A stretch of 64,000 bases of DNA, taken from NCBI GenBank assembly GCA_021904315.1, contig CM038916.1:3658001-3722000 (forward strand), read 5' to 3'. This stretch comes from Sphagnum magellanicum (Eukaryota > Streptophyta > Sphagnopsida > Sphagnales > Sphagnaceae). Positions within the stretch are counted from its first letter, which is position 1. Each line of letters begins with the position of its first letter. Positions 49,391 through 60,915 of this stretch are shown one piece after another. The notes under the pieces were generated by a model that was given only the letters and a program-made list of their open reading frames with translations, had not been told where the DNA came from and made no database searches. The position numbers and the translations under genes were made by a program.

Positions 49391-52300
49391 CTATGCCACA
49401 TACTGGCAAACTCTCGCATCTTGGTAAATCTTTCCTGGTCGACAAAAGTAATTTAATTCTGGTGCACAATGCACATCCTCGGAACAGATGCACAATCCTT
49501 CCAAGGCACAATACGGCCTTACTATTGTAACCCCTGGAGCTCCTGGCTTGGCAACACCAAGAATTGCATCCGACCATTCGCTGGAAAACAACCCTTGTGG
49601 ATCAAACTTGTTTTTCACTGCTAGAAACTCTGCAATGTTTGGGTACTTTTGTGAAATCCCATCAAAAGTAACAACCCTGCTCTTGCCCCAATGAGGCCGG
49701 CCCGCATATTTGTGAAGACAAATCTGCTCCATCTCTTCCATCACATCTTCATTCAGCCTTGGTGTGTTTGGGTTGTCAGCACGATAATATACGAAATTAA
49801 CCTGAGTAGCACCACACGTATCACATATGTCAAACCCTTTTTCTGGCATTGTTATGGATCCCAATGGTTAGTACATTTTCATGAATAAAATTCAAGGTAG
49901 TAGATGGATAACAATCAAAACTAGACATTTGAAACATATACCAATTCACATACATAAGAATATTACAATTGCAATGTTAACATATCAGCAAATCTGTGAC
50001 AATTACTTCTGTATGGTTTTTTGGGCTTTTAGCATAAGATATATTGCATTAAGACATTTTGATGTAAGGTTTCTACACCAAACCTCTTTGGTATCACATT
50101 GTTAGAATCAACGGCCTCATTCTTTATGACAAGTAAGGTCCTTGAAGTGGGACATTCTCACACTTTAGGCCCAATCTCACCTCTTGTCTTGGATGGGGCC
50201 CTTGATTTGGGAAGGCCCTGGCATTCTTGGGGCCTTACTCTATGCAAAATAAACTCAATAGCATCCTGAGATATTGAGTAGTGGGAGTAATTAGTAGATG
50301 AATGTCTTACCTCAACACCATCTTCTGGGTTTCCAAGGTAAGCATCACTATGTGTAGTGAAGCGCATGAGCAGGCCATCATATTCATCAATACCGCACAA
50401 GCTGGATGCCTGTGTCACATCTCTCAGCGCCTTCACATCCATAATGAAGCTTGATATGTTGCTCAATGGCACATAGATGGATGTCTCATGGTAGAATAAG
50501 CCGTGTGGACGCGGATCCCATGAGCAAAAATAACCTTGGGCAGGTGGCACATTGGGTGGCAAATCTGGGCTATTCTGACATCCGCCTGATGTTTCCATCA
50601 GTTGGTTGGGTCCTATTACTGGATAGCCAACAAATGACACTCCATTGTTTTCCAAACCTAGCCCTATAAGAAGGCTTGAATTCAAGGTGGCAGCAGCAGC
50701 TTCACACTTTATGGCTGAACTTCGCAGATTTTCAGATTCAACTTCTGTACATACAATTCCACATAGGTCAGACATGTGATCCACCCCATATTTATATATA
50801 ATTCCCCACATCAACCCAGCTTCCCACTGAATCATACGTTTACCAAACATGGTTAATGATACAACAACTCTGTATGACCCAATTGGAATTCCTCTCCACT
50901 ATGGACATGGGCACCAGTTCACCCCTAGAAAGATGATGACCAGAGAGTGGTCAAAGTACATGACTTGAGATCATCAAAGTTTCAAACTGGTATCCTCATG
51001 TGTAGCTAATTATCAGTAATGAGCTCATCTGTAGATCAGTAATAAGCTTGGTATTAACTTCAGGTCCCTACCAGGCTGGTGGTATTGGAACCAGGCTATT
51101 ATTGCCTCAGGTCATAACAAACTAATACTTTGGTCTGTAATGTTACAAGTCTTCATGCTGGGTTCCAGAACTGTATATCATATCATACCAACACTAGTTT
51201 CAACTAGGCATAATGGTTGATAGCAGACCTGGATACTATACCCACACTAGTTTGAACCAATGTTTGGTGGTTTTTCTAATTTTGTAAAGAACCTCTGGTT
51301 CCAGTTCTAGAAAGTAAATTAGAACTATATCCAAATTCTGATTCCAGTTAGAAAGACTCAATAGTTCCAGTTCCAACTCATAAGGGAAGAACCACACAAC
51401 ACTGGTTACTCACTTACCAGTTGCTCTAACCGCCCCAATTTCAGCGCCCAGAATAGGCTGAAATCCCAGATACCGGAAGACGCCGTCTCCTGATGTGGTC
51501 GAAGGCACGCGCTCGTCGAGCCTGTACACCACCGTATACTGAGACGGGTACCATTGTACGTCGCCAAATTCGTATGCGGTGGCGAGCTCGATGAAGGTGT
51601 CTTCCAGCCCCATGTCATTCTGCACGGTTTTCAACGTCACTTTGCGCTTGAAGAGTGGCTCCAGCTGCATCGTCACCTCAGAAACGACCCCCAAAACTCC
51701 CAGCGAAAGCTTGGCTGCATTGAGGTCAGCAGGATCATGGCAGTCCTCCGTCAGAGTGATGGTCTTTGAGTATCCCTCTGCAGCAGTTGCGGGAATGACT
51801 AGCTTCATGCTCTTGACGTAGTCGTGCACGGCGCTGCCTCTGCCGAACAGCGTGCTTCCATGGCCGCCAGTGCCTAACACGCCTCCCAGTGTGAGTCCAT
51901 CCCAGTAAGGCGCGATGGGTAGCGCGAGATTCTTAGCTGCGACTGTGTCAAGGAAAGTAGTAAGTCCGATCCCCGACTGTACCGTTGCAGTCATGGCTGT
52001 CTCGTCGATGGCAATGATCGCACTGTAGTTCAGCGTGCTGAGAAAAATGCCGTCGTTTCCCCCCGGACACACCAACTTGCAGGTGCTGTGACAGCTTTTG
52101 GTGCCTACTTTGATTTTCTGGTTGTTCTTCGCTGCTGTTGCCACTACGTCGAGGATTTCTTGCTCGGTCTTCGGATATACAACTGTTGCCGCCTGGATCA
52201 CATGATCAGTGAAATCAAATTAGTCGTCATCAGCAGCTGCACCCGGCATTGAATTCGTGCTCCGGTATACTACTACCAACAAAATTAACACTCTAGAAAT

Positions 52301-53148
52301 CATACAAAACGCTTCTTCTGAAGAACCTTGTCCACAATATGGTGGACAGGAGCTGCTTCTTGCAGAGGCGCTCCCTCTTTCGCAAGCACTGAAATATTGG
52401 GGTTTAGAACATTACCCGGCGACAATCACCGAAGTTTGCAATTCAGACCTCATGCAAAAATTGAATAGAAACCAGCTGGCTAGTGCATGTCAACAACTGA
52501 GTTCACGACGTTGTTTCTCAAGTGTGTATCACATGCATGAATTTCGACGGTGTATACGAGATTGAACTCTGTTATGACACTAAATGCAAATCTATCTCTG
52601 TGCACAATGTTCTCATTGTATTTCACTGCGTGTAGATGATCCTTCATGTGGAATACAAAACCTGTGATGAAGAATCCCAAACTTATCAAATCGCACAAAA
52701 TTGTTTCAGTTCTTGATCCATCTCATAAAGCAACTGCCAGAAATTTCAGAGTGTATTTGGAGCGCACGTTAAAAAGGTCAGATTCACTTGGCTACACAGG
52801 AAGGATCTTAGTAAACATTTCATTCTAAAATGTTGCAGGTCCATACAAATCGATCAGGGGGAAGCATTAGTTGCTTTACTCTGGGTAAGGCCCTAGGACG
52901 ACTAGGGCATCACCGCGGCTGCCACCTCTGGCGGCACCCTTATTATTTTAGTAACAAGCTCGACCTCAGACAAGCTTACAATCAGCTAGCTGGGATGAAT
53001 ATCATGCCTGGCAGTCAACTCGGTCTGGCCATGTCCTGTAAGCATTTTTGATTGTACAGCGCCCAGTACTGGAATCGCACTGAGCTGCAGGCAGGGGGAA
53101 TCCATCGACTGAACCCATCATGTTGATGGCCGCCATGATGATACTCAT
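49391..53148 (-). CDS. L-gulonolactone oxidase-like FAD oxidase (GulLO family)
   Basis: Four coding exons on the minus strand: 53008-53148, 51418-52192, 50311-50744 and 49391-49801. Phases fit exactly, giving 586 residues. Exon 1 encodes CDSSTGRCTIKNAY and DRVDCQ. Exon 2 holds the FAD-binding domain (AATVVYPKTEQEI, KSCHSTCKLVCPGG, YWDGLTLGGVLGTGGHGS, GRGSAVHDYV, KLSLGVLGVVSEVTMQLEP). Exons 3-4 hold the substrate domain (GVSFVGYPVIG, CSWDPR, SSLCGIDEYDG) and the family hallmark PHWGK at about 486-490, then CALEGLCICSEDVHCAP and PGKIYQDARVC. This matches plant L-gulono-1,4-lactone oxidases almost throughout. The family oxidises L-gulonolactone towards ascorbate, usually as a secreted protein. 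The chosen Met (MSIIMAAINMMGS) leaves a weak signal; the reading frame upstream encodes eight valines in a row and could extend the signal. Intron 1 uses a GC donor. Confidence 0.9.
51000..51410. repeat. GGTTCCAG-type dispersed repeat in GulLO intron 2
   Basis: Located in the 673-bp intron 50745-51417. It shares TCAGGTCCCTAC, TATTGCCTCAGGT, GGTTCCAGTTCTAG and CACACAACACTGGT words with LSF1 intron 3. Strongly degenerate, non-coding. Confidence 0.45.
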
Positions 53149-53887
53149 CAGCCATACTATATTTGTGACCACCACCACCACCACCACGACGTGCACTTGC
53201 ACTCTAAAGCACTCGATATGATCAGTTGCAGCTGACCTGCAAACCAATTCAGTACCTATAATTGCTCGATTTCTTATATCCACCATGGATTCTATTATAA
53301 TATTCAACTAGAATTTTTTATATATTCTTTCTGATCGGAATCCAAGATGATGATACAAAAACTCGTCTGAAACTATTCAGAAGTGAGTGTCCTCTGAAGC
53401 TGCGATCTTATAGATCACAGATCCCGAAGACTACTAATTTTTTTATCAAAAGCTCTCGTGGCATGAATACTGAGATTCACCCACCTCTGCAACTTTCAAG
53501 CTTGTGAATATATATATATAGGTCTCCTGCTCAAGAAGGTTAGATTCAACTGCTAGAGAAATTATATTCTCTGACAATTTCCAAGCTAGTTTGCATTACC
53601 ATGAGCTGGGTGCATGAGGTCCAGACCAAATTACCTCCAATCTTTGTATAAACTGTGTTTTGGGTTTTCAACATCTTACCAGAACTCCTGCTTCTAGCTG
53701 GTGTAGACACATTCTGGCTACTACAAGAGAATAGGTGATTCTTCTGACACAAAAAGCAGTAGCTCATGACACATGTGTGAAGTCAACTTTGTGGTTTTAT
53801 GCAGTACAAAGTATAACATGTGGTATTTATTGTGGCATATTATTAGAGTTATCAGCAAAGTCAACCTGTTTTCACGCTCTCTTTGGG
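53149..53887. other. 5' flank of the GulLO-like gene
   Basis: Includes a (CCA)n run at 53167-53188, which reads as polyvaline on the minus strand. A possible 5' UTR acceptor (TTGGTTTGCAG, minus strand) lies near 53237, and a (TA)n tract at 53508-53520. No other gene seen. Confidence 0.4.
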
Positions 53888-54215
53888 CCTGCTTTCACCC
53901 CCTATCCCCTCTTTTAGTGGTATGTGCAAAATAATGAAACTTTACTAAATCTCAGTATGAAATGCTGAAACTAGACATTTAATGCACAAGGTTGAAGAGT
54001 AATTATAGTAGTTGTACAGGTAGGAGCAGTGAAAATATGTGTAGCACCAGTGGAAGCGCTCAGGAAAAAGGAAAGAGAGGATGAAACTCAGTTTAGCACC
54101 AAAATTGGTGGAAAAACTAGTTTGGGTCCCAGTTATTTCGTTTTGTAAAATTTTCATTCCCAGCTAAGTGTTTGACGCCCTACTATGCCGGAACTGGCCA
54201 TTCTCGCCCCCTAAT
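53888..54215 (+). repeat. Dispersed repeat family A, copy 2
   Basis: Direct-orientation relative of 13078-13415, with the same start (TTTCACCCCCTATCC) and end (AACTGGCCATTCTCGC). It is less AT-rich and keeps more CpG than copy 1, suggesting that it is younger or less decayed. Confidence 0.7.
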
Positions 54216-54800
54216 CGCTTGACTTTATGAATGACTCTATTGCATCAAAATTGTAATTTAACATTACATAATGTCATATGACATGATCCACGACCTTTTC
54301 TGTGAGAAAATTATTTCAATATTTTATTTTGTAAGTTGAAAAACATCATTAAAAAAGTTTTATGAATAAAAAGATGTTCTGCATTATATTATTATGCAGC
54401 AATATGTTTAAATAATCTCTCTCAAAATATACTATGTAAAAAAAATTCTCTAAAAATAAGAATTTTTTATAATGTTTAATGAATGTTTTACAATATTCTA
54501 TCCTCATTAACTTAATTTTGAATCATATCACAATTTTTCGTAATATATTCAACACATTATGGTATAAGCTCGTTAAAAATTTGCAACATTAATATAATTG
54601 AGCATTAAACATGAAAAATTAGGCATTGGTTATATTTATTGTGCCTCTATTAATGTGAATGCACCTAGTGCTTATTTTAGAAACATTTCATTCCGAGGAC
54701 ATTGCCAAAAGATTGATGAAATGGCTATGGTTGTTATCACCATGGATGAGTCTTGGTCTCATGGGTGTTGTTGATAGGTGCCCTTAATGAACTTTATGCC

Positions 54801-54801
<1 letters not shown>
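54216..54801. other. AT-rich DNA
   Basis: No gene or matched repeat seen. Base composition is very AT-rich. Confidence 0.35.
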
Positions 54802-54831
<30 letters not shown>

Positions 54832-54832
54832 T
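54802..54832 (+). repeat. (TTAT)n tetranucleotide microsatellite
   Basis: About seven and a half uninterrupted TTAT units. Confidence 0.9.
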
Positions 54833-54875
54833 GGTTGCATTAGGTGGTTCTACATCAAACTACATTGTGTGAGTT

Positions 54876-55205
54876 TTCATGTTTTGCATGTTCAGAGAAC
54901 AAAAAATATTGAATTTCTTTTGCATGTTTTGCATGTTCGGCGAACAAAAAATATTGAATTTCTTTTGCATGTTTTGCATGTTCGGCAAACAAAAAATATT
55001 GAATTTCTTTTGCATGTTTTGAATGTTCCACGAACAAAAAATATTGAATTTCTTTTGCATGTTTTGCATGTTCAGCAAACAAAAAATATTGAATTTCTTT
55101 TGCATGTTTTGCATGTTCAGCGAACAAAAAATATTGAATTTCTTTTGCATGTTTTGCATGTTCAGTGAACCAAAAAATATTGAATTTCTTTTGCATGTTT
55201 TGCTG
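54876..55205. repeat. 45-bp tandem repeat, seven copies
   Basis: The unit contains TTCGGCGAACAAAAAATATT followed by GAATTTCTTTTGCATG and TTTTGCATG. The anchor TTC(A/G)G falls at 54891, 54936, 54981, 55026, 55071, 55116 and 55161, exactly 45 bp apart. Because 45 is a multiple of three, several frames stay open on both strands (for example EHAKHAKEIQYFLFA repeated on the minus strand). These frames are a by-product, not evidence of a gene. Confidence 0.9.
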
Positions 55206-56440
55206 TTCTAGGACACTTTCAAACCCGACACCTCTCTCTTGAAAAAAATAAATACCAACCATAAGCATAGATTGCAGCACTGAAAAGTGGCATTCTTTTT
55301 ATTATGTAACAAATGCGAAGGGTCTACACAATCAAACCCTCCAGCAAAAAAACCAAATTATAGCTTAGCACTAGTGATTTTTTTACAAAATTTTGTCAAA
55401 TTTCAACTTTAAATATATGTTTTCATCCTATGCAAAGGATATTTCATGGAAAGTGGTCCAAATTCATCAGATTTTGAAAAAAAAAAAAATCTTAATTGCT
55501 ATTTTTTCATGATAACTTTCAGTTGGTAGCCAAGAATATAGAAGAATTTCTTTTTTTTTTTAACTTTCATATAAATTAGAATGTAGCCAAATTTGGCAAC
55601 GGATGATCATCACTTTAGCTACATCACAAAATTGGGAAAAAAGAAACCCTGCTCAGCACTATGGGCAAAGTGCACCAGATACTACTGCTCATTAGGCTAG
55701 GAGGAGTTTAATAAGTGTAAACAATTGTTTCTTTTTTGTCTCTCTGTACTTTGAGAGACCTCCCATAGGAGAAGAACGCTAGGTGGTTATGCCAATGGGA
55801 GTTCCTCCTATTTTGATATGTTACCACATTCCCATAAAAAGACAATCAATCATTTAAGTGTGTTTGTGTGAAGGTTCAGTTCTCTCCAGAGATTCAGGAA
55901 AACCTTGGAGCTCATGCCCTTAAGGAGGCCCTCCGTCAGGAGAACCCACTCATATGAGAACCTCACAGGAGTAGAACATTGCTAAGTTCATTTTGCAGAA
56001 TTAAAAAGACATTTAGAACTCTGCTGCATGGTGCAAGAACACAAGAAAAACAAGCACTGGACAGAGCTCAATGGGGGGGTGTATCTAACATCTTGCCTTT
56101 GGCTACTGTGGTCAGCACTTACATGTTCAAATCCTGTAGACACCAGATTTTAGGCTTTATTCTTTTGGTTAGATAACAAGGTGTTTAAAATAAACTTGTT
56201 CCCTCTCCTCTTTTGTAGTAACTTTTAACACCTTCCTTGTCGTAAAGTTTGGCAGGTTTAGATGGTTTTTGCATAGTGGGAGATGCTTCCACAAAGGGAG
56301 TTACCTCACATGAGGTGAGCGAGACCCATCTTACAGGTTTTGCTCACCTAAGATGACATTATTTCACATGCAGTACCTCCTCGTCCATAAAGATTTTTGA
56401 GCCATGTATATATATATATGTACAGTTATTTTTTAAGAAC
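55206..56440. other. Unassigned DNA
   Basis: No gene seen. 55975-56080 resembles 5560-5700. A (TA)n tract lies at 56407-56419. The phrase GTACAGTTATTTTTTAAGAACTTTT begins at 56420 and has a near copy at 62376. Confidence 0.35.
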
Positions 56441-57066
56441 TTTTGTGAACCCCGTGCCTAATGCACAGGTGTGTGCTACCTAGGATGTCACCTAGGTGCT
56501 TCAGTTACCCACTTACCTTGGGGTTATACCCCTCTGTGGAATCCAGCAAAATCTGGCATGGGGCCTTCTGCTTCACAGAATGGACCATTTTGAAGGAGTG
56601 AAATGCCTTGTGGCCATGGAAACTGAATTAAATTGCTATTAGGTGCTCACCCAAGGCTTTGCTGGGAGCTAGAAGGATTTTTTTTTTCATTTTTCTCTCG
56701 TTCCCAATGTGTTCCCTTTAAGTTCTCAATGGGTTCTCAATATGTTGCCCAAGTTCCCAATGTATTCCCCAACATATTCTCCATAGCATCTCACTTTAAT
56801 CCCATACTGTCCTCGTCCTGACACCCGGAGAAACACAGGGCCTAGGTGGTTGGGGCTGCAATTATTATAAGCCCGGGTGTTTCACCTTTATTGCCATACA
56901 ATTGCTGCTCCATTCCCTTCAAGAGCGAGCTTGCTCTTTTGCTACACCTTTTCCTCCCTCCCCAAGAAGCTAAATTGCTAGCATGTGCAAATCTCGCTAT
57001 ATTTAGCTACTGTCCGTCCGGATTAAAGGGAAGCTTCATGATGTCCTCGATATATTTTGCCTTGCC
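56441..57066 (-). mobile_element. Helitron-type 3' terminus (minus) and flanking pieces
   Basis: On the minus strand, CCTGTGCATTAGGCAC (56469-56454) can form the short hairpin seen near Helitron 3' ends. The same 16 bases occur on the plus strand at 59922-59937. 56690-56790 is a reverse-orientation fragment of the TGGGAAC-rich repeat. 56824-56882 is bounded by inverted ACACCCGG/CCCGGGTGT words. 56994-57035 (CTCGCTATATTTAGCTACTG...) has a copy at 62302-62350. Confidence 0.5.
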
Positions 57067-57067
57067 C

Positions 57068-59092
57068 TCATAGACGGGACAAAAATGTTGTCCAAACAAA
57101 TGTTTTACTAGTTCCACCACTGCCATACACAAAGAATAGTTTGCCCTCTTTGTTTGCCACGACATTCAAAATAGTTTCGTATGTGTTGCGTTGATAATCA
57201 TTGAACCTATCTTCTGCATTGTTCGCATCTGTGGTCAATGAATGTCGATCATAAGCCAGTTCTTCTTGAACCAATCGGTTTCCTCCATGAACAGAAGGGA
57301 TGTAATTAGACTTGGGAAGCGTTGGAAAATCTTCCAGACGGTGTCCATTGCACATGAGAACCTGATCGATCTCATACAATGCACGATCCTTTAACGCATC
57401 TTCAGGAAGGGTAACAATTAGATCAGCACGCTCGTAGCGTGTCATTGCTTCAATGTCATTGCTCAAAGACTCCCAATGTGCATCCCATAGCTGTCTAGGA
57501 TTCGTGACCTCACAAAACATCAACATGGAGGCAAACATGTCACGCAGCTGTCATTCTGAGACCCAAACACCGACTTCTTCCAAGGCTTGATCCCATTCAA
57601 TGTCATCTACAAGCAAACCCATCGCAATGCATGCATCTTTGAATGTGTCGTGCACTCTGCCATCCATTGTCCGCAAATGTTCATAAGATGTGGCACCTTT
57701 GACGTAGTTCAACACCATTCACAAATAGAAACGTTCACTCGATGTCGGGTGTGCATAATACATGTGACCAATGGCAAAGCCTCTCTTGCAAAGTGTCCAT
57801 CGCTTCAACTTCCGATTCCACACCCATTGCTGAAGGAATTGATCGAATGTAAGGCTTCATGCAACTTCCGATTCTTGGTTTGTTTTGAACCATTCCGTCA
57901 ACATCGTTCTGGAAATGGCTAACCGTGTTGCCACTTCCTGCACATCATCGTCATCGCGAAACAACACCATTTGCTGATTGGGCAAATGGTATTATAGACG
58001 CTCAACGGTAGGAAACTGCTCATGCATATCAAATTTGAAGATGCGCCACGCTACTTCCGATGCAGATACATAGCGATAGTCGAGATATTTTTTAATTTCA
58101 TCAGTATCGACCACATTTCCTTTGGTGGCATTGTTGCTCTAGCGCGAAATCTCAACAGTCGCACGATCATGTCCTTTATATACGTACTTGAATAGATATT
58201 TGACTCCACGAATATTGTTACAGACCTCAGCGTTAATGTGCGCATCGTATTTGGTCGATAAATAGACATTATGCGGTACCACCCAACGATTGTCCAATTC
58301 AATGCCATGAACCACAATTGTGCGCCTCATATCTTTATGCCGATAAATAAGGTATCCATTTACATCCGTCACCGTTTCGGATTGGAACTTGCGTGGATAT
58401 TGTTTTTTGCATTTGCCTTTTTCCATGCACGGGGCATTTGGGAACGCAGCTCCACATGGACCATGCATCATGCATCTGGCAACCGTCTCGTGGGCCAACT
58501 TGTTTGTTTTTGAATTAGGAAGTTCAGCACTGATCATGCGGTTTACATCTTCGACCATGTGTGGTTTATAATCTCTGGTAAAAAAGATGAGAATGTGTGC
58601 ATGCAACAACCAACGCTTTTGAAATTCAACGACATAGATTCCTGTAATCATGCATCCCAGAATATGTTTCTTATGAATGTCATTGATCAACTCCTTTAGC
58701 TTGATTTTGAACACTCGGGTTACCAAATCCGGTCGATCCTAAAGTTATTGTCCGAGCAGCAACGCTCTTTTGATTTCAAGCCACTGGGGATTGCAAGCGA
58801 ATGTAACAAACGCATCCAGGTAGCCTGCCCATTTACAGATTACCATGGCATCTTGATAATTCTAAACCATGTGACGTGGACCTACTGTGAAAGAAGATGG
58901 CAGAATGATCCTTAATCCAATGGCAACAACGTTATTGTCACCTGCTGCGATGGCATCCTGAAGGCCTTGATAAAGATCTGCGTGAAGTTTTTTTTTATTT
59001 AGGTGCAGATACTTCAAACGATTGTGTTCGATAGCCACATAAGCATCCACAATGTATTGATGTTGCAATCGATAGTCTTCCCACCATTGTAG
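57068..59092 (-). pseudogene. Helitron Rep-helicase, N-terminal two thirds
   Basis: Read on the minus strand from about 59092 down, one frame gives KKLHADLYQGLQDAIAAGDN, ILPSSFTVGPRHM and NYQDAMVI. Then comes DRPDLVTRVFKIKLKEL, and the HUH motif in LLHAHILIFF (at about 58603). CMMHGPCGA and KCKKQYPR follow, then the Rep tyrosine box KYLFKYVYKGHDRA near 58190. A linker region leads to the helicase start with Walker A VYGSGGTSKTF near 57100. The frame contains about eight stops and no frameshift that I can see. The helicase is cut off just after Walker A. The intact protein would nick and unwind DNA for rolling-circle transposition. Confidence 0.88.
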
Positions 59093-59099
59093 GAGAAAA

Positions 59100-59946
59100 A
59101 GGTGTCGATCCAGATTGGATCAAGATTCCATCCCATATGAGGCTACTAGCAAAAGATTGCAGCTTAAGAAGATTAATCCGAACCATCTATCCGGATCACC
59201 GGTGCCACTCTGGGGATGCCATGTATCTTATGCAACGCAACATTCTAGCCCCCAAAAATACTGATGTTGATGAAGTCAACAATGCAATTTTAGAATCGCT
59301 ATCTGAAAAATTACACACGTACTTGAGCGCAAATTCTTTGGCTCCAATAGAAGAAGGTGCAAATGTTGCTGCAGGAGTTTCAATGGATTCATTGTATCCG
59401 GTGGAATTTCTAAACACTTTGCGATTCAACAGTATCGCAAATCATGAACTACGACTCAAAGTGGGTGTGCCAATCCTTTTGTTGCGCAATCAATAGGATT
59501 GTGTAATGGTACGAGGTTGATTGTCAAAAGATTGGGTCAACATGTCATTGAAACAAAGATCATCACAAGGAATAATGTCAGTAAACGTGTGTTCATACCT
59601 CGCATCATCATGTCCCCCTCCGGGACTGATTGGCCATTTGTTTTGTGTCGTCATCAATTTCTAGTTCGAGTGGCATTTGCGATCACAATCAACAAGAGTC
59701 AAGGTCAAACATTCAACAACGTTAAGGTATATTTGACGTCTCCGGTCTATTCCCATGGTCAGCTATATGTTGCTATTTCATGGGTCACAAGTAATGCAAA
59801 CATCAAGATTTTCAGCGGCCAGGGTCTCAATAGATACATGCGAAATGTCGTATATAAAAAGGTTTTGGAATTATAGTTTGTAATCGTAATTTCGTAATAT
59901 GCACCGTCAAATGCACACAAACCTGTGCATTAGGCACAGAATCTGG
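59100..59946 (+). pseudogene. Helitron helicase C-terminal part and 3' end, opposite orientation
   Basis: The plus strand from about 59107 reads DWIKIPSHM, YLMQRNILAPKNTDVDEVNN and THLKTYLSA-like text. After a frame change near 59487 it continues NGTRLIVKRLGQHVIE, PFVLCRHQFLVRVAFAITIN, KSQGQTFNNVKVYL and HGQLYVAISWVTS, then a stop at 59874-59876. These are helicase motifs IV-VI of Helitron RepHel. A hairpin CTGTGC-ATTAG-GCACAG (59923-59939) and CTGG (59943-59946) follow, as expected for a Helitron 3' end. This half points the opposite way from the Rep and Walker A half next to it. The middle of the helicase is missing. Confidence 0.82.
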
Positions 59947-60014
59947 AGGCTGGTCAGGTTTCCAATGGTTCCAACGATTGGGGTCACAGGGCCTGCAGGG
60001 TTCATGGTAGCAAT

Positions 60015-60168
60015 TATGGCTGGTGGTGGTAGTGGTGGTGGAAGCTTTTCGTCTTTTGAAGGTTTGAGGGCGAGCAAATCAGTGCAGCAAATGGTTTTAG
60101 CTAGCAATCAAGCTTCTAGCTTTGTAGCTCCTTCTACCTTTTTGCAAATCCAGTCTGTGGCTATGGTG
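60015..60168 (+). CDS. Possible first exon of a plastid-targeted protein (uncertain)
   Basis: From an ATG near 60015 the frame reads MAGGGSGGGSFSSFEGLRAS, then KSVQQMVLASNQASSFVAPS and TFLQIQSVAM, ending at a possible GTGTGTG donor. The segment is Ser/Ala-rich with few acidic residues, and FSSFEGLRASK resembles plastid transit peptides. It begins about 70 bp beyond the Helitron 3' end. It could be the first exon of a nuclear gene whose next exon lies past the 42-bp repeat, or a gene piece carried by the Helitron. I found no matching second exon. Confidence 0.3.
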
Positions 60169-60345
60169 TGTGCGTGTGTTTATTTTCTTCTTTTTCATGT
60201 GTTTTTTTTTCAACTACTTGTTCGACTTTTTTCATAGCTACCAAGCAAGTAAGCTCTGCCTTTCTTTTAACATTTTTTTGATTGTCTGACCAAGCCTGAT
60301 TTCAGTTGAGTATAGTGTTTTTACCCTCCATTTAAGTAACTCTTT

Positions 60346-60915
60346 GAAGTACCTAATTGAAGATTTTAGGTGTCTGGAAACTCTTTGAAAAACACCCAAC
60401 TAGGGAGAGTTTAGATATCTGGCAACTCTATGGAAAATCCAATTGGGAAATTTTAGATATTTGGCAACTATTTGAAAAACCCAATTGGGGGATTTTAGAT
60501 ATCAAACAACTCTTTGAAATATCCAATTGGGAGATTTCAGATATCTGGCAAGTCTCTGAAAAACCGAATTGCGAAGTTTTAGATATCTGGCAACTCTTTG
60601 AAAAACCCAATTGCAAGATTTTAGATATCTGGCATCTGTTTGAGAAATCCAGTTGGGAGATTTTAAATATGTGGCAACTCTTTCAAATACCCAAGTGGGA
60701 GATTTTAAATATCTGGCAACTTTTTGAAGAACCCATTGTGAGATTTTAGATATCCCGCAACTCCCCAATTAGGATACTTTAGATATCTGGCAACTCTTTT
60801 GAAAAATTCAATTGGAGATTTCAAATATCTGGCAACTGTTTGCAAAACCCAATTGGGAGATTTTAGATGTCTGGCAACTCTTTGAAAAACCCAATTGGGA
60901 GATTTTAGATATTTG
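60346..60915 (+). repeat. 42-bp tandem repeat, about 13 copies
   Basis: Unit: GATTTTAGATATCTGGCAAC, then TCTTTGAAAAACCCAATTGG and GA. Copies differ by scattered substitutions and small indels. The period is a multiple of three, so 130 codons stay open from 60357 (ILDIWQLFEKPNWE repeated), and the minus strand is open as well. Single-base indels near the right end break the phase. Confidence 0.88.

Noticed and set aside
50158-50850. Taking the whole 230-codon minus-strand frame as one GulLO exon
   Set aside because: Homology supports only 50311-50744; the ends of the open frame are intron text next to good acceptor and donor sites.
54869-55280. Repeat proteins on both strands in the 45-bp array
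   Set aside because: Period divisible by three keeps frames open by construction; no start context or flanking coding sequence.
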